Part shown: piece by piece, positions 52,701 through 60,221 of the stretch | How positions within the stretch are numbered: the stretch's first letter is position 1 | Layout of the letters: every line of letters starts with the position of its first letter | Assembly: GCF_000710615.1 (NCBI RefSeq) | Contig: NZ_JDTH01000011.1 | Location: 62,001-126,000, forward strand | Direction of reading: 5' to 3' | Source: Haladaptatus cibarius D43 | GTDB taxonomy: Archaea; Halobacteriota; Halobacteria; Halobacteriales; Haladaptataceae | DNA: 64,000 nt | Position numbers and translations under genes: made by a program | The notes under the pieces: model-generated | Databases searched by the model: none | Seen by the model: the letters and a program-made list of their open reading frames with translations, nothing else | Told to the model about the DNA's origin: nothing

Positions 52701-53404
52701 TACGTTACCTCGTGTATCTGTTCGGTTGCTGCAGAATCCTCTCTATCTGCTGAAATAACACGAATTGTCGCTGCTATTTCTTGAGTAAGCGGACTGCTCT
52801 GCTTCGTATTCCGAACGTGGATAGTTATTGTTCCAATTGGTGCCACCTCGGTCACCCGAATCACTGCTCCAGGAACAACACCGATGTCAGCAAAGTACGT
52901 GAGAACGTCTGCCGTATTCTCGTGAACTTCTTTTATTACTACTTTGTCGCCCACCTCACATTCGGTGAGGAAACAGTCGTCTGCATTTGTTGGGAGTTTG
53001 AGCTCCTCTGTCGGAATAGGCGCCCCATGTGGGTCTGCTGTCGGGTTGTCCAGTTTGTCGGCGATTCGCGACTCCAATTTTTCACTGATATGATGTTCGA
53101 GCACGTCGGCTTCCTCGTGAACTTCCGTCCAATCGTAGCCGAATTCCTCCGTCAGGAATAGTTCAAGCAGACGATGACGTCTAACTACCGTACGTGCAAT
53201 CTTCTCACCGTTCTCGGTGAGACTTGCACCCTGATATTTCTCGTAGACTACGAGCTCGTCGTCCTGTAACTGGTTTAGCATTCGAGTTACTGTTGGTGGC
53301 GTCACTCCGAGTTCAGTCGCGATCGCTGATGGTGCGACTGGTGCGTGGTCATCCTGAAGACTGTAGATCGCCTTCAGGTAGTCTTCCACTTTTGGAGTGA
53401 CCAT
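52700..53404 (-). CDS. DtxR/MntR-family metal-dependent repressor
   Basis: This 234-residue protein has an N-terminal winged helix (MVTPKVEDYLKAIYSLQDDH, PPTVTRMLNQLQDDELVVYE), a metal-binding dimerisation domain with many His/Glu/Cys (EEADVLEHHISEKLESR, FLTECEVGDKVV) and a C-terminal FeoA/SH3-like domain (GVVPGAVIRVTEVAPIGTIT). Start at 53404 fits the family; upstream codons overlap the promoter. It opens the operon with the oxidase, ZIP and cupredoxin, and probably represses it with Mn, Fe or Zn as cofactor. Confidence 0.92.
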   Translation of the reverse strand: MVTPKVEDYLKAIYSLQDDHAPVAPSAIATELGVTPPTVTRMLNQLQDDELVVYEKYQGASLTENGEKIARTVVRRHRLLELFLTEEFGYDWTEVHEEADVLEHHISEKLESRIADKLDNPTADPHGAPIPTEELKLPTNADDCFLTECEVGDKVVIKEVHENTADVLTYFADIGVVPGAVIRVTEVAPIGTITIHVRNTKQSSPLTQEIAATIRVISADREDSAATEQIHEVT

Positions 53405-53528
53405 GACGAAGGTTTTGATACGTCTAAATAAAAACTTTGCCATCCCGTTATTGTGTTTTTGCGATATTAAATACGGTGGATATTGCTTCTTCTACACCCC
53501 ACTGAGCCTCTAACGAACGTGAACCAAC

Positions 53529-53547
53529 TCGGGGTCACGCCCCGAGG
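53529..53547. mobile_element. IS200/IS605-like hairpin relic
   Basis: CTCGGGG-TCACG-CCCCGAG is a perfect seven-base stem in a context (GAACC before, GCATTTGCC after) like haloarchaeal tnpB-element ends. No transposase frame lies within the 53460-53750 gene-free stretch. The hairpin could also be a terminator-like structure, so the label is tentative. Confidence 0.35.
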
Positions 53548-53753
53548 CATTTGCCTTGTTCATCTGTCAATTAACCAAGTGTATTCAATTGCACTGTAAC
53601 TTGAACGGGCTGGCCCCTCCGAGAACCATTCAGACAGCATCAGCGCCAACGACACGAGCTCGTTGACCAACAAGCTCCGAACTATTTGTCTTGAATCTAT
53701 CCGCAGAACTAATCGGTGGTTGTTATGTTTGGTGATTCCAATGGATAGGATGT

Positions 53754-54362
53754 ATGCTATCCCCTGTTTGGTGGAATCGAATCCGATACCGTCTCTACGC
53801 GCCAATCTACGACCGAATAACCAAGCCGCTGGAACAGGGTCGTCGCGAAGCGATAGAACTCCTTGACCTGGATCCGAATGAAAAGCTTCTCATCGTCGGT
53901 TGTGGTACCGGCGCAGACCTCGAATACATCCCTAGGGGGGTGGATATCACCGCAGTTGATCTCACGCCAGAAATGGTTCGACGGACGGTAGCGTCCGCAG
54001 AACGAATTGGTCACGAAATCGATTCGCAAGTGATGGACGCTCGTTTGCTTTCGTTTGACGACAACGAATTTGATGCCGTGATACTTCACTTGATCCTCGC
54101 CGTCGTTCCCGAACCGTCCTCGGTGGTCAGCGAAGTTTCGCGGGTTCTCGTTCAGGGTGGTCGAGTTTCAATATACGATAAGTTCCTCCCTATGGATGAA
54201 GAGCCGTCGCTCCCTCGACGACTGATTAATCCGCTTGCATCCGCGCTCTTCTCGGATCTCAATCGACGACTCGAACCGATGGTTGACAGCTCTGATCTCT
54301 CCATCGAGGTACGGGAACCCGTTTTCAACGGACTCTACACGGTCGCAATCGTCAGGAAGTGA
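53754..54362 (+). CDS. Class I SAM-dependent methyltransferase
   Basis: This 202-residue cytosolic protein has a SAM-binding glycine motif LLIVGCGTGADLEYI (residues about 45-59), motif II VDITAVDLTPEMV and a post-I segment FDAVILHLILAVVPEP, in the UbiE/COQ5-type fold. The N-terminal part (RYRLYAPIYDRITKPLEQGR) is also of that type. Substrate is unknown; small lipid, quinone or arsenite methylation are possible, but the extra Cys residues of ArsM are missing, so arsenic methylation is unlikely. Single gene. Confidence 0.88.
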   Translation: MLSPVWWNRIRYRLYAPIYDRITKPLEQGRREAIELLDLDPNEKLLIVGCGTGADLEYIPRGVDITAVDLTPEMVRRTVASAERIGHEIDSQVMDARLLSFDDNEFDAVILHLILAVVPEPSSVVSEVSRVLVQGGRVSIYDKFLPMDEEPSLPRRLINPLASALFSDLNRRLEPMVDSSDLSIEVREPVFNGLYTVAIVRK

Positions 54363-54631
54363 TTCAACTGAACCGAGAGCGAATAGGATCGAATCCTGAA
54401 GGAAAAATGAGCTCCGACACAGCCTGACCGTTCTTGATGAAATGAAGGTACTATTTCCTTCGAGTCTGCGGTCTTCCATCCCTTCCCAGAAGTCGAGAAT
54501 ACGTTTCTCACTGCATAGGATTCTCCGAGCAGCTCACAGTACTCGCAAGTGCGGTTACGTTCTCACTCACTGACTTCTCATGGTAGTCATATGCTGTACA
54601 CACAAAAGCGGATGGTCACTTCGGCATCCAC

Positions 54632-55624
54632 TTATGAGCCTGACGGAATCGGGGACGGGGAATCTGGTAGAAGCCACCCCGGAACAATCCGCGTCAGGAT
54701 GACCATCCCAGTCAGTTCGACGAGCGTCTGGGTCACGACGACCGCCGGTGCGAGTGCATAGCCCGATGGTAATGCTAGCGCCAACGGTAGGACAACAAGC
54801 GAATTTCGCGTCACGGACGTGAATACGAGCGCACGACTCTCACCGACGTCCATCCCGAGCAGTCCAGCAGCAAGTCGACCGAGCAGCGGCATGATGACAA
54901 GAAACGCCACGTACACCGGAACGACAGCCGCGATTTGCCCGATCGAATCCTGGACGCGCGGCAGCTGTGAGGCAATGACCACGAACAGCGTCACACCCAT
55001 CATCGGCACCGGCAACCATCCCATCACGTCCTGCCACTCTTCACCACGTTCTGACCGATCTGCCCAGAGTTCGGTTGCCCACGCGAGCGTCAACGGTAGT
55101 GCAATGATCATGACGAACGCCTTGATGAACGGCCCAGCCTCAATGAACTCAGCCACCTGCTGGCCCATGAACACCCAGAGGTACACCGGGAGCAACAGCA
55201 ATTGCACGAGCATCAGTGCCGGTGTCGCAGCAGTGATCTGCTCGGCGTCCCCGCCCGCGAGATCCGTGAACGTGATGACATAGTCGATACACGGCGTCAG
55301 CAACACCATGAACGCACCGACGAGTATCACCGGTTTCTGTGGCAGGAACCGTGTAAGGCCGAACACCACGACGGGGACAACCACGAAATTCATCCCAAGC
55401 GCGGCCACCATGAAGCGCCCGTTCCGGAAGGCTCGCCTGATTCGAACGAACGGAATCTCCAGGAACGTCACGTACAACAATACCGCCAGAACAGGATTAA
55501 TGAGCGGTTCGAGACCTGAACTCGCACCTGGCAGTCCAAGACCGACCCCGATCGCGAGGAGGACGGCGACAGCGTACAATCCGACCTGGTTGTGCTGAAT
55601 CCATTGCTTTGAAAGTCGGGTCAT
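54632..55624 (-). CDS. ACR3/bile-acid-sodium-symporter superfamily carrier
   Basis: This 330-residue protein has about ten transmembrane helices. The motifs VLLTPCIDYVITFTDLAGGD and TRNSLVVLPLALALP fit the ACR3/BASS superfamily; the Cys in TPCIDYV lies where ACR3 arsenite exporters have their essential Cys (usually PCTAMV). Arsenite export is plausible, but bile-acid-like or other organic-acid transport cannot be excluded. It follows the Rdx gene by 47 bases on the same strand. Confidence 0.83.
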   Translation of the reverse strand: MTRLSKQWIQHNQVGLYAVAVLLAIGVGLGLPGASSGLEPLINPVLAVLLYVTFLEIPFVRIRRAFRNGRFMVAALGMNFVVVPVVVFGLTRFLPQKPVILVGAFMVLLTPCIDYVITFTDLAGGDAEQITAATPALMLVQLLLLPVYLWVFMGQQVAEFIEAGPFIKAFVMIIALPLTLAWATELWADRSERGEEWQDVMGWLPVPMMGVTLFVVIASQLPRVQDSIGQIAAVVPVYVAFLVIMPLLGRLAAGLLGMDVGESRALVFTSVTRNSLVVLPLALALPSGYALAPAVVVTQTLVELTGMVILTRIVPGWLLPDSPSPIPSGS

Positions 55625-55671
55625 AGAGTCTCTCTGTAGTTATTGAAGTTCGAGTATTGAGTACGGGGTGG

Positions 55672-55920
55672 TTAGGCTTCTGCCGGGAGTCGGTCATTGA
55701 CCGCGCCAACGATGAGTTCCACGTCAAGGTTAGCGCCGTGAACGTCTTTCTCCCAGATCGTCTCATCATCGACAGTCACGATGAACACACCCCCATGGCC
55801 AGGGGTGAATGTGACAGCATCCAGATCCTGCCCGAATTCGTTCAGGAGTCGGGTCTGAGTCTTAATCGCCGAGTCGAGAAGTCCACAGGGAACACAGTAT
55901 TCGATTTCGATTACTGTCAT
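55672..55920 (-). CDS. SelT/SelW/SelH-like (Rdx) thioredoxin-fold protein
   Basis: This 82-residue protein starts MTVIEIEYCVPCGLLDSAIK with the redox motif CVPC at residues 9-12, then GGVFIVTVDDETIWEKD and an end of LIVGAVNDRLPAEA. These match the Rdx family (SelW/SelT type) with Cys for selenocysteine. It is probably a thiol-disulfide or glutathione-like redox partner. It likely leads an operon with the ACR3-like carrier. A TATA-like box lies about 30-36 bases before the ATG. Confidence 0.9.
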   Translation of the reverse strand: MTVIEIEYCVPCGLLDSAIKTQTRLLNEFGQDLDAVTFTPGHGGVFIVTVDDETIWEKDVHGANLDVELIVGAVNDRLPAEA

Positions 55921-55971
55921 ATCTACTCGCTTCTCGAGCTGGTATCGCCATAAAGCTAGGATGAGGGTTCC

Positions 55972-55996
55972 CTAACCGGGTTAGCGCAAGCTAACC
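55972..55996. promoter_or_regulatory. Overlapping inverted repeats CTAACC/GGTTAG
   Basis: Three half sites, CTAACC (55972-55977), GGTTAG (55979-55984) and CTAACC (55991-55996), form two overlapping palindromes. The larger is GGTTAGC-GCAA-GCTAACC (55979-55996). They lie about 16-40 bases upstream of the TATA box of the Rdx gene, so they fit an operator for the Rdx/ACR3 transcript. The regulator is unknown; two HxlR genes are close by. Confidence 0.5.
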
Positions 55997-56005
55997 AGCT
56001 TCTCA

Positions 56006-56473
56006 TCAGTCAGCAGTTGTGGCCGGTTCTCCGCTCGTCAACGAAGTGTCACGGTCCAGTGTCCAGCCAAGCACACCACCATAGACCAAATGCAGAACGA
56101 ATGTTGCAACTGCAATTTTGGGAGTAATCGCCGTCCCAAAGACTCCCCACCCGAGGAAGGGAAGGAACGTGACTTGCATGAGGGCCCAGAGCACGACTCC
56201 GAGACCAAGTCCCTTCCAGATCGTCACTGGATGCGCAACTCGGACGAGAACGGCACCGAACAGACCACCATATCCGAGATGGAGCCCGATCGCGAGTGCC
56301 ATCAGCAGTGGTTTTGGGACACCACTACCGAGGAGCTGACCGGCTACAGCTTTTGGGATTGGTTGTGGCATCGGGGATGTACCTGTTACTGTTGCTAGCA
56401 GCATGGGGATCGACATCGCGATTGTCGCACCAATCCCATAGCTGAATCCGCGTCTCAGTCGTTGTCGTGGCAT
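56006..56473 (-). CDS. Four-TM membrane protein (DUF6789-like)
   Basis: This 155-residue protein has about four hydrophobic segments: GIGATIAMSIPMLLATV, LLMALAIGLHLGYGGLFGAV, GLGVVLWALMQVTFLPFLGW, and IAVATFVLHLVYGGVLGWTL. The two LHLGYGG/LHLVYGG repeats suggest an internal duplication. Start at 56473 is chosen because the longer frame is polar and poorly coding. The layout resembles DUF6789 proteins (tentative). It follows the DoxX gene on the same strand. Confidence 0.7.
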   Translation of the reverse strand: MPRQRLRRGFSYGIGATIAMSIPMLLATVTGTSPMPQPIPKAVAGQLLGSGVPKPLLMALAIGLHLGYGGLFGAVLVRVAHPVTIWKGLGLGVVLWALMQVTFLPFLGWGVFGTAITPKIAVATFVLHLVYGGVLGWTLDRDTSLTSGEPATTAD

Positions 56474-56558
56474 AGTCAAAGAGACCGAGACCGCCCACAT
56501 AAGGCTAAGACAAGGCCGAACTGACGAACTCAGCGGAGCCATACCAGGTGAGGTCACC

Positions 56559-56966
56559 CTAATCGAGGAGACGGTCAGTTGGTTGCCACAGCGAATATGA
56601 ACCGGTGCCCAGAACGAGAATCACACTGGATCCGACGAGGACGACGATGTTTTTCCAATCTGGCCTAACGTACAGAATCGCGACGATCATCACGGGAATT
56701 AAGAACAAAGCTGCGAGTCGCCCGCCAATTCCGAACAAAAGCATCACAACTGCTGCGACTTCGAGAAGTCCGGTGACGATGACCATTACTGCCGGAAATG
56801 GTATTCCATACGCATCAAAGAAAGCAACCGAGTCGCTGTACGTGACGAACTTACTCAGTGCTGGTTTCGCGATAAGTGCTACGAGAACGAGACGGAGGCC
56901 TGTAAGAAGCCAGTTCGGGGTCAACTGATGAAGTGACTGAAGAGGATTTACGCGCACTTCTCCCAT
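56559..56966 (-). CDS. DoxX-family membrane protein
   Basis: This 135-residue protein has four helices typical of short DoxX proteins: LTGLRLVLVALIAKPALSKF, MVIVTGLLEVAAVVMLLFGI, RLAALFLIPVMIVAILYVRP, and NIVVLVGSSVILVLG. It opens a group of four genes on the minus strand (DoxX, DUF6789-like, Rdx, ACR3-like). It probably supports redox or sulfur chemistry at the membrane, as DoxX proteins do elsewhere. Confidence 0.85.
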   Translation of the reverse strand: MGEVRVNPLQSLHQLTPNWLLTGLRLVLVALIAKPALSKFVTYSDSVAFFDAYGIPFPAVMVIVTGLLEVAAVVMLLFGIGGRLAALFLIPVMIVAILYVRPDWKNIVVLVGSSVILVLGTGSYSLWQPTDRLLD

Positions 56967-57119
56967 ATCTGGCAGTCGTCAACAGCTCGAATAAGCGTAA
57001 GCGAAGCTCATGCTGATGAGGTACTGCTTACTAACCAACTCTAATTACCGTATTGGCTTTGGAATGCGGACTTAGTAGCAGTATAGTAATGACGTCTCAA
57101 TCACTACTGCTTGAGTAGA

Positions 57120-57488
57120 ATGAGCCAAGCATCCAACGAGGACTGCATTGCGTCGTGGTGTGCTGACGATGAGTGGTGTACTGTGACGTGTACAGCCCAT
57201 CTTATCGGGAAGAAGTGGCATCCGGTTATCGTGCATCGGTTACTTGCGTGCGGCCCACTCGGGTTTAACGCCCTTAAAACAGAAATCGACGGTATCTCCA
57301 GTACTGTCCTCTCGAATAGTCTGGAGGATCTCGAAGAAAATGGCCTGGTGAATCGCGCGATCGTGAGCGAGAAACCATTTCGCGTCGAGTACTCCCTAAC
57401 AACGGAAGGAGCATCACTTAAGCCGATTATTGAGGCGATGGATGCCTGGGGCGATGACTATCTCAATAGATCCAACAGCTGTGCCTGA
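57120..57488 (+). CDS. HxlR-family regulator with Cys-rich N-terminus
   Basis: This 122-residue winged-helix protein (LIGKKWHPVIVHRLLACGPL, NALKTEIDGISSTVLSNSLE) is of the HxlR type. Residues 1-30 hold four Cys (DCIASWCADDEWCTVTC), more than usual, which suggests redox or metal sensing. The ATG at 57120 is preferred to a TTG three codons upstream. It is convergent with the second HxlR gene and lies beside the DoxX operon. Confidence 0.88.
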   Translation: MSQASNEDCIASWCADDEWCTVTCTAHLIGKKWHPVIVHRLLACGPLGFNALKTEIDGISSTVLSNSLEDLEENGLVNRAIVSEKPFRVEYSLTTEGASLKPIIEAMDAWGDDYLNRSNSCA

Positions 57489-57582
57489 ATCGATGCAGTC
57501 TATCTCGTCGGATTTTCGTTGCCACAATCATGCGCCGCTACGTGAAATCAAACTAGACACCGATGCCGATTATCGACCTGGT

Positions 57583-57957
57583 TTAGGATTCGGTTTGGAC
57601 AGACTCCTGCTCAGTTACCCATTCGAGCAGAGGATCAAGTTTCTCACGGAGGCTCTCTCCCTTCTCTGTGAGTTCGTATTCGACACGCGGCGGTATTTCT
57701 GCATACTGCTCTCGCGAGAGGTACCCGGCTGCAACGAGTTCATCGAGGCGTGTCGATAGCGTTGAACTGCTTACGTCGTCGAACATATCCTCGATTTCAC
57801 TGTACCGAGCTGGCCCTAACGCCCCCACAACACAAACTACCTGCATTGCATAGCGGCGACTGAGTAGATCCATTACTCCCCCAAGTGGACAGTAACAGAT
57901 TGGACCGTCACTAGGTGAATTTTCCGTTTCAGACGATGTCTCTTGATTATTCGCCAT
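57583..57957 (-). CDS. HxlR-family regulator
   Basis: This 124-residue protein starts MANNQETSSETENSPSDG and has an HxlR winged helix (GGVMDLLSRRYAMQVVCVVG, SEIEDMFDDVSSSTLSTRLD) and a tail DPLLEWVTEQES. Cys residues cluster before the domain (GPICYCPLGG). Divergent from the Cys-containing protein at 58037, whose promoter it may control. Start at 57957 suits the family; the upstream frame overlaps the divergent promoter. Confidence 0.88.
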   Translation of the reverse strand: MANNQETSSETENSPSDGPICYCPLGGVMDLLSRRYAMQVVCVVGALGPARYSEIEDMFDDVSSSTLSTRLDELVAAGYLSREQYAEIPPRVEYELTEKGESLREKLDPLLEWVTEQESVQTES

Positions 57958-58036
57958 AGCTGTTGTTCCCCGTAGTTCGTTCGATACTTCGGCCTTGACA
58001 GTATAATAGCTTTGAGTCTCAAAGTAACAGTGCACC

Positions 58037-58510
58037 ATGGTAGACCCCAGTAAGAGTACGAGAGACAACCAGCCTGTAAACAGAGTGATCGATGGTCCTA
58101 CGGATGGAGATCTTCAAGAGATTACCTGCACGCTCACGGAAGAACAGACCGACCAACGGAGAAAATGGGTTGAGGAGAACCTTCTCCCTCATTTAGAGAC
58201 TATCGAGGAGCACGAGGACGGCTTCTCGTTCGTGTTTGACCGGAATCCGGAGGCCTACACTGCAGTCGCAGAAGTAGCGTGGAAGGAAACTCAATGCTGC
58301 TCATGGGCCACGTTTGAAATCGAACTCCCGCCAGGCGACGATCCCCTCAAGTGGAATATCAGTTCAGACCGGAAAGAGGGTGTGGACTTCTTTAGGGGAA
58401 AGTTCCAGGAAACGCTCCAAGAATTCGAAGACACAGCTACAGGAGACTATGTTCTGCGTTGTCTCTGCCAAAGGCACGTCATCCCAACCTCGAAGGGTGG
58501 ATTTAATTAG
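58037..58510 (+). CDS. Small protein with QCC motif, of a type seen near mercury-resistance regulators
   Basis: This 157-residue cytosolic protein has the pattern CTLTEEQTDQRRKWVEENLL ... VAEVAWKETQCCSWATFEIE LPPGDDP ... GVDFF. Bacterial proteins of this small family (with an E-C-C-P-F segment) often sit next to MerR regulators or mer genes, so metal binding by the CC pair (about residues 94-95) is likely. It is divergent from the HxlR gene. I know no proven function. Confidence 0.7.
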   Translation: MVDPSKSTRDNQPVNRVIDGPTDGDLQEITCTLTEEQTDQRRKWVEENLLPHLETIEEHEDGFSFVFDRNPEAYTAVAEVAWKETQCCSWATFEIELPPGDDPLKWNISSDRKEGVDFFRGKFQETLQEFEDTATGDYVLRCLCQRHVIPTSKGGFN

Positions 58511-58588
58511 TGTATTTGCCACAATTCGATTTTAGCTGAATGCAATTCACTTGTTCAGTAGAGCTGCGTATTCAATGAGATACCTTAA

Positions 58589-58810
58589 TCAACAACTACC
58601 GCTTTCGTCGGGTGACCATTCGCATGCATCTCCCATTGTAAGGTCGTTTTCAGCGATGTACGTCGAGAGACAAGCATAGTTACAGAAGTATTTGGGCGAT
58701 CCACATTTGTCGGTACAATCACGTACACAGATTGGGTTGTGGTCGAATATATGCGACTCACAGTACGCGCACTCCTCTTCTGCGTCAGGTACTGCAATGC
58801 TCGTAGACAT
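58589..58810 (-). CDS. Small Cys-rich treble-clef/TRASH-like protein
   Basis: This 73-residue protein has eight Cys: ECAYCESH, ICVRDCTDKCG and YFCNYACLSTYIAEN, with a further Cys near each end. The last segment is like the second half of TRASH/YHS metal-binding domains. It is probably a soft-metal or zinc site of one domain. It converges with the QCC protein gene, and both lie in a metal-regulator cluster. Function unknown. Confidence 0.75.
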   Translation of the reverse strand: MSTSIAVPDAEEECAYCESHIFDHNPICVRDCTDKCGSPKYFCNYACLSTYIAENDLTMGDACEWSPDESGSC

Positions 58811-59051
58811 ATTTGTATTAGGAGACAGACCGAAGAAAGTGTTTCGCAGTCACCCGTCTAAACTCCATGGACGATACCAGTTGGCTCTCATACTGTATTC
58901 AACGATCCCACTAACGTACCGAACCACTGACTACTAACTTCGCCATTCTCCGAAACTGAGGTTATCATCTGAGCTTCTCAGAAGTTACCATCATACAATT
59001 TCTTGTTGAGAGCCGCCAGCGTTTAACGCCTACCACTAAGAACAATGAACC

Positions 59052-59336
59052 ATGCCGAATGAGCTGGCCGACGGAGTTCGTGTGTGGTTAGTGGAACGAA
59101 CGTATTCGGACGACGAGCAGAACCTCATCATCCTGACCTATGCTACCCCAGATGGTGACCGCTACTACCGAAAGGAGCGAGCACTCACTTCCTTTACTGA
59201 TACCTGAGATACGACAGCAGCTGTTACCGTTGACTCCGACAATCTTGGCTCGGTTGACGATCCAGAGCTGCAAGAGCGATACGCTGCCGAAGCTCAGCGG
59301 ATGAAGGACTCCCACACCCCTGACGACAGCATATAA
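59052..59336 (+). pseudogene. Relative of the 33633 protein with an internal TGA stop
   Basis: The frame encodes MPNELADGVRVWLVERTYSD ... NLIILTYATPDGDRYYRKE, then TGA at 59205-59207, then continues in frame to TAA at 59334-59336 with ELQERYAAEAQRM. Both sides of the TGA match the intact protein at 33633-33905 (WLVERGYNNRDLIILKYATP and LQNRYEAEVERM). A single nonsense change has therefore cut the gene. It is recent, because the rest of the sequence is unharmed. Confidence 0.8.
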
Positions 59337-59404
59337 CTTCAATATTGGCGCTACAAATAGTGGGAACCTGCCCGTTATGCTTCGGCGATTCCTACAATAG
59401 CAAT

Positions 59405-60154
59405 ATGCGCGAACTCGTCTTCGCCCTTGAGTATGAGCCTGGGTGCAATAAAGTAGCAGATACACTTGCTACACACCCTGACGCCCGGATTCGATCACTC
59501 TCGTTACACGCTACAACCGAGCGCCTCTGGCGAGTTGACCATGCCACTGGAACGCCCGATGCACTCACTGATATCGAAGATGCTTTTCTCACCGCTGACT
59601 ACTATGCGGATTGTCTTGCGACCGAAGATTGCGGTGCTTCTCAATCTACCGAGGTTCTCGATCACACCGATGATACACTCGTCCTTTACTCGTATTGGGA
59701 ACGCACTCCTACTTGCTCGTCTGTTCCTCATATCGCACGTGAACACCTTGGAGACGGCTTGCTGTTCGATACACGCCACGAGAGCCGTCACTATACATGG
59801 CGCATCATCCACCCGGGGAACGGAGATGTCGCTACGTTCTTTGCTGAGCTAGATGATGCTGTCGGCGACTGTGCCCACATGGAAATGCTTCGAACGGCGG
59901 ATACCTCTGTCTCGACACCCGGTGCAGACGACGAGGCGAGCGAACTCTCGCCGAAACAAGAGGCTGCACTTCGAGCTGCCGTTGAGCATGGCTACTACCA
60001 ATCACCACGGGCCATCGACGTCGGCGAACTCGCGGAGCATCTTGATGTGCCACGATCGACGCTCACCTACCGACTTCGACGTGCAGAGGAACATTTAGCA
60101 AAACAGCATGTTTCTCGTGAACAGATTGCAGATGGGCCGTCGACTCCGGTTTGA
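59405..60154 (+). CDS. HTH-10 (Bat-like) regulator of the ZntA-type ATPase
   Basis: This 249-residue protein has an N-terminal sensor region (MRELVFALEYEPGCNKVADT, with Cys in ADCLATEDCG and AHMEML) and a C-terminal HTH-10 domain (LSPKQEAALRAAVEHGYYQS, DVPRSTLTYRLRRAEEHLAK). The order, a Cys-containing sensor region followed by HTH-10, and the position 67 bases before a P1B ATPase on the same strand, suggest a metal-responsive activator of that pump. Start at 59405 matches related proteins; a 20-codon upstream extension is possible. Confidence 0.87.
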   Translation: MRELVFALEYEPGCNKVADTLATHPDARIRSLSLHATTERLWRVDHATGTPDALTDIEDAFLTADYYADCLATEDCGASQSTEVLDHTDDTLVLYSYWERTPTCSSVPHIAREHLGDGLLFDTRHESRHYTWRIIHPGNGDVATFFAELDDAVGDCAHMEMLRTADTSVSTPGADDEASELSPKQEAALRAAVEHGYYQSPRAIDVGELAEHLDVPRSTLTYRLRRAEEHLAKQHVSREQIADGPSTPV

Positions 60155-60221
60155 CACTGCTTCTTTGGGTTTGGAATATTCCAACTAAGGCTTATCGAAC
60201 TGACTGTCCAATCTCTACGTA

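Noticed and set aside
59052-59336. Selenocysteine read-through at the TGA 59205-59207
   Set aside because: Haloarchaea are not known to use selenocysteine, no SECIS-like hairpin was seen, and the relative at 33633 has no Cys or Sec at this place.
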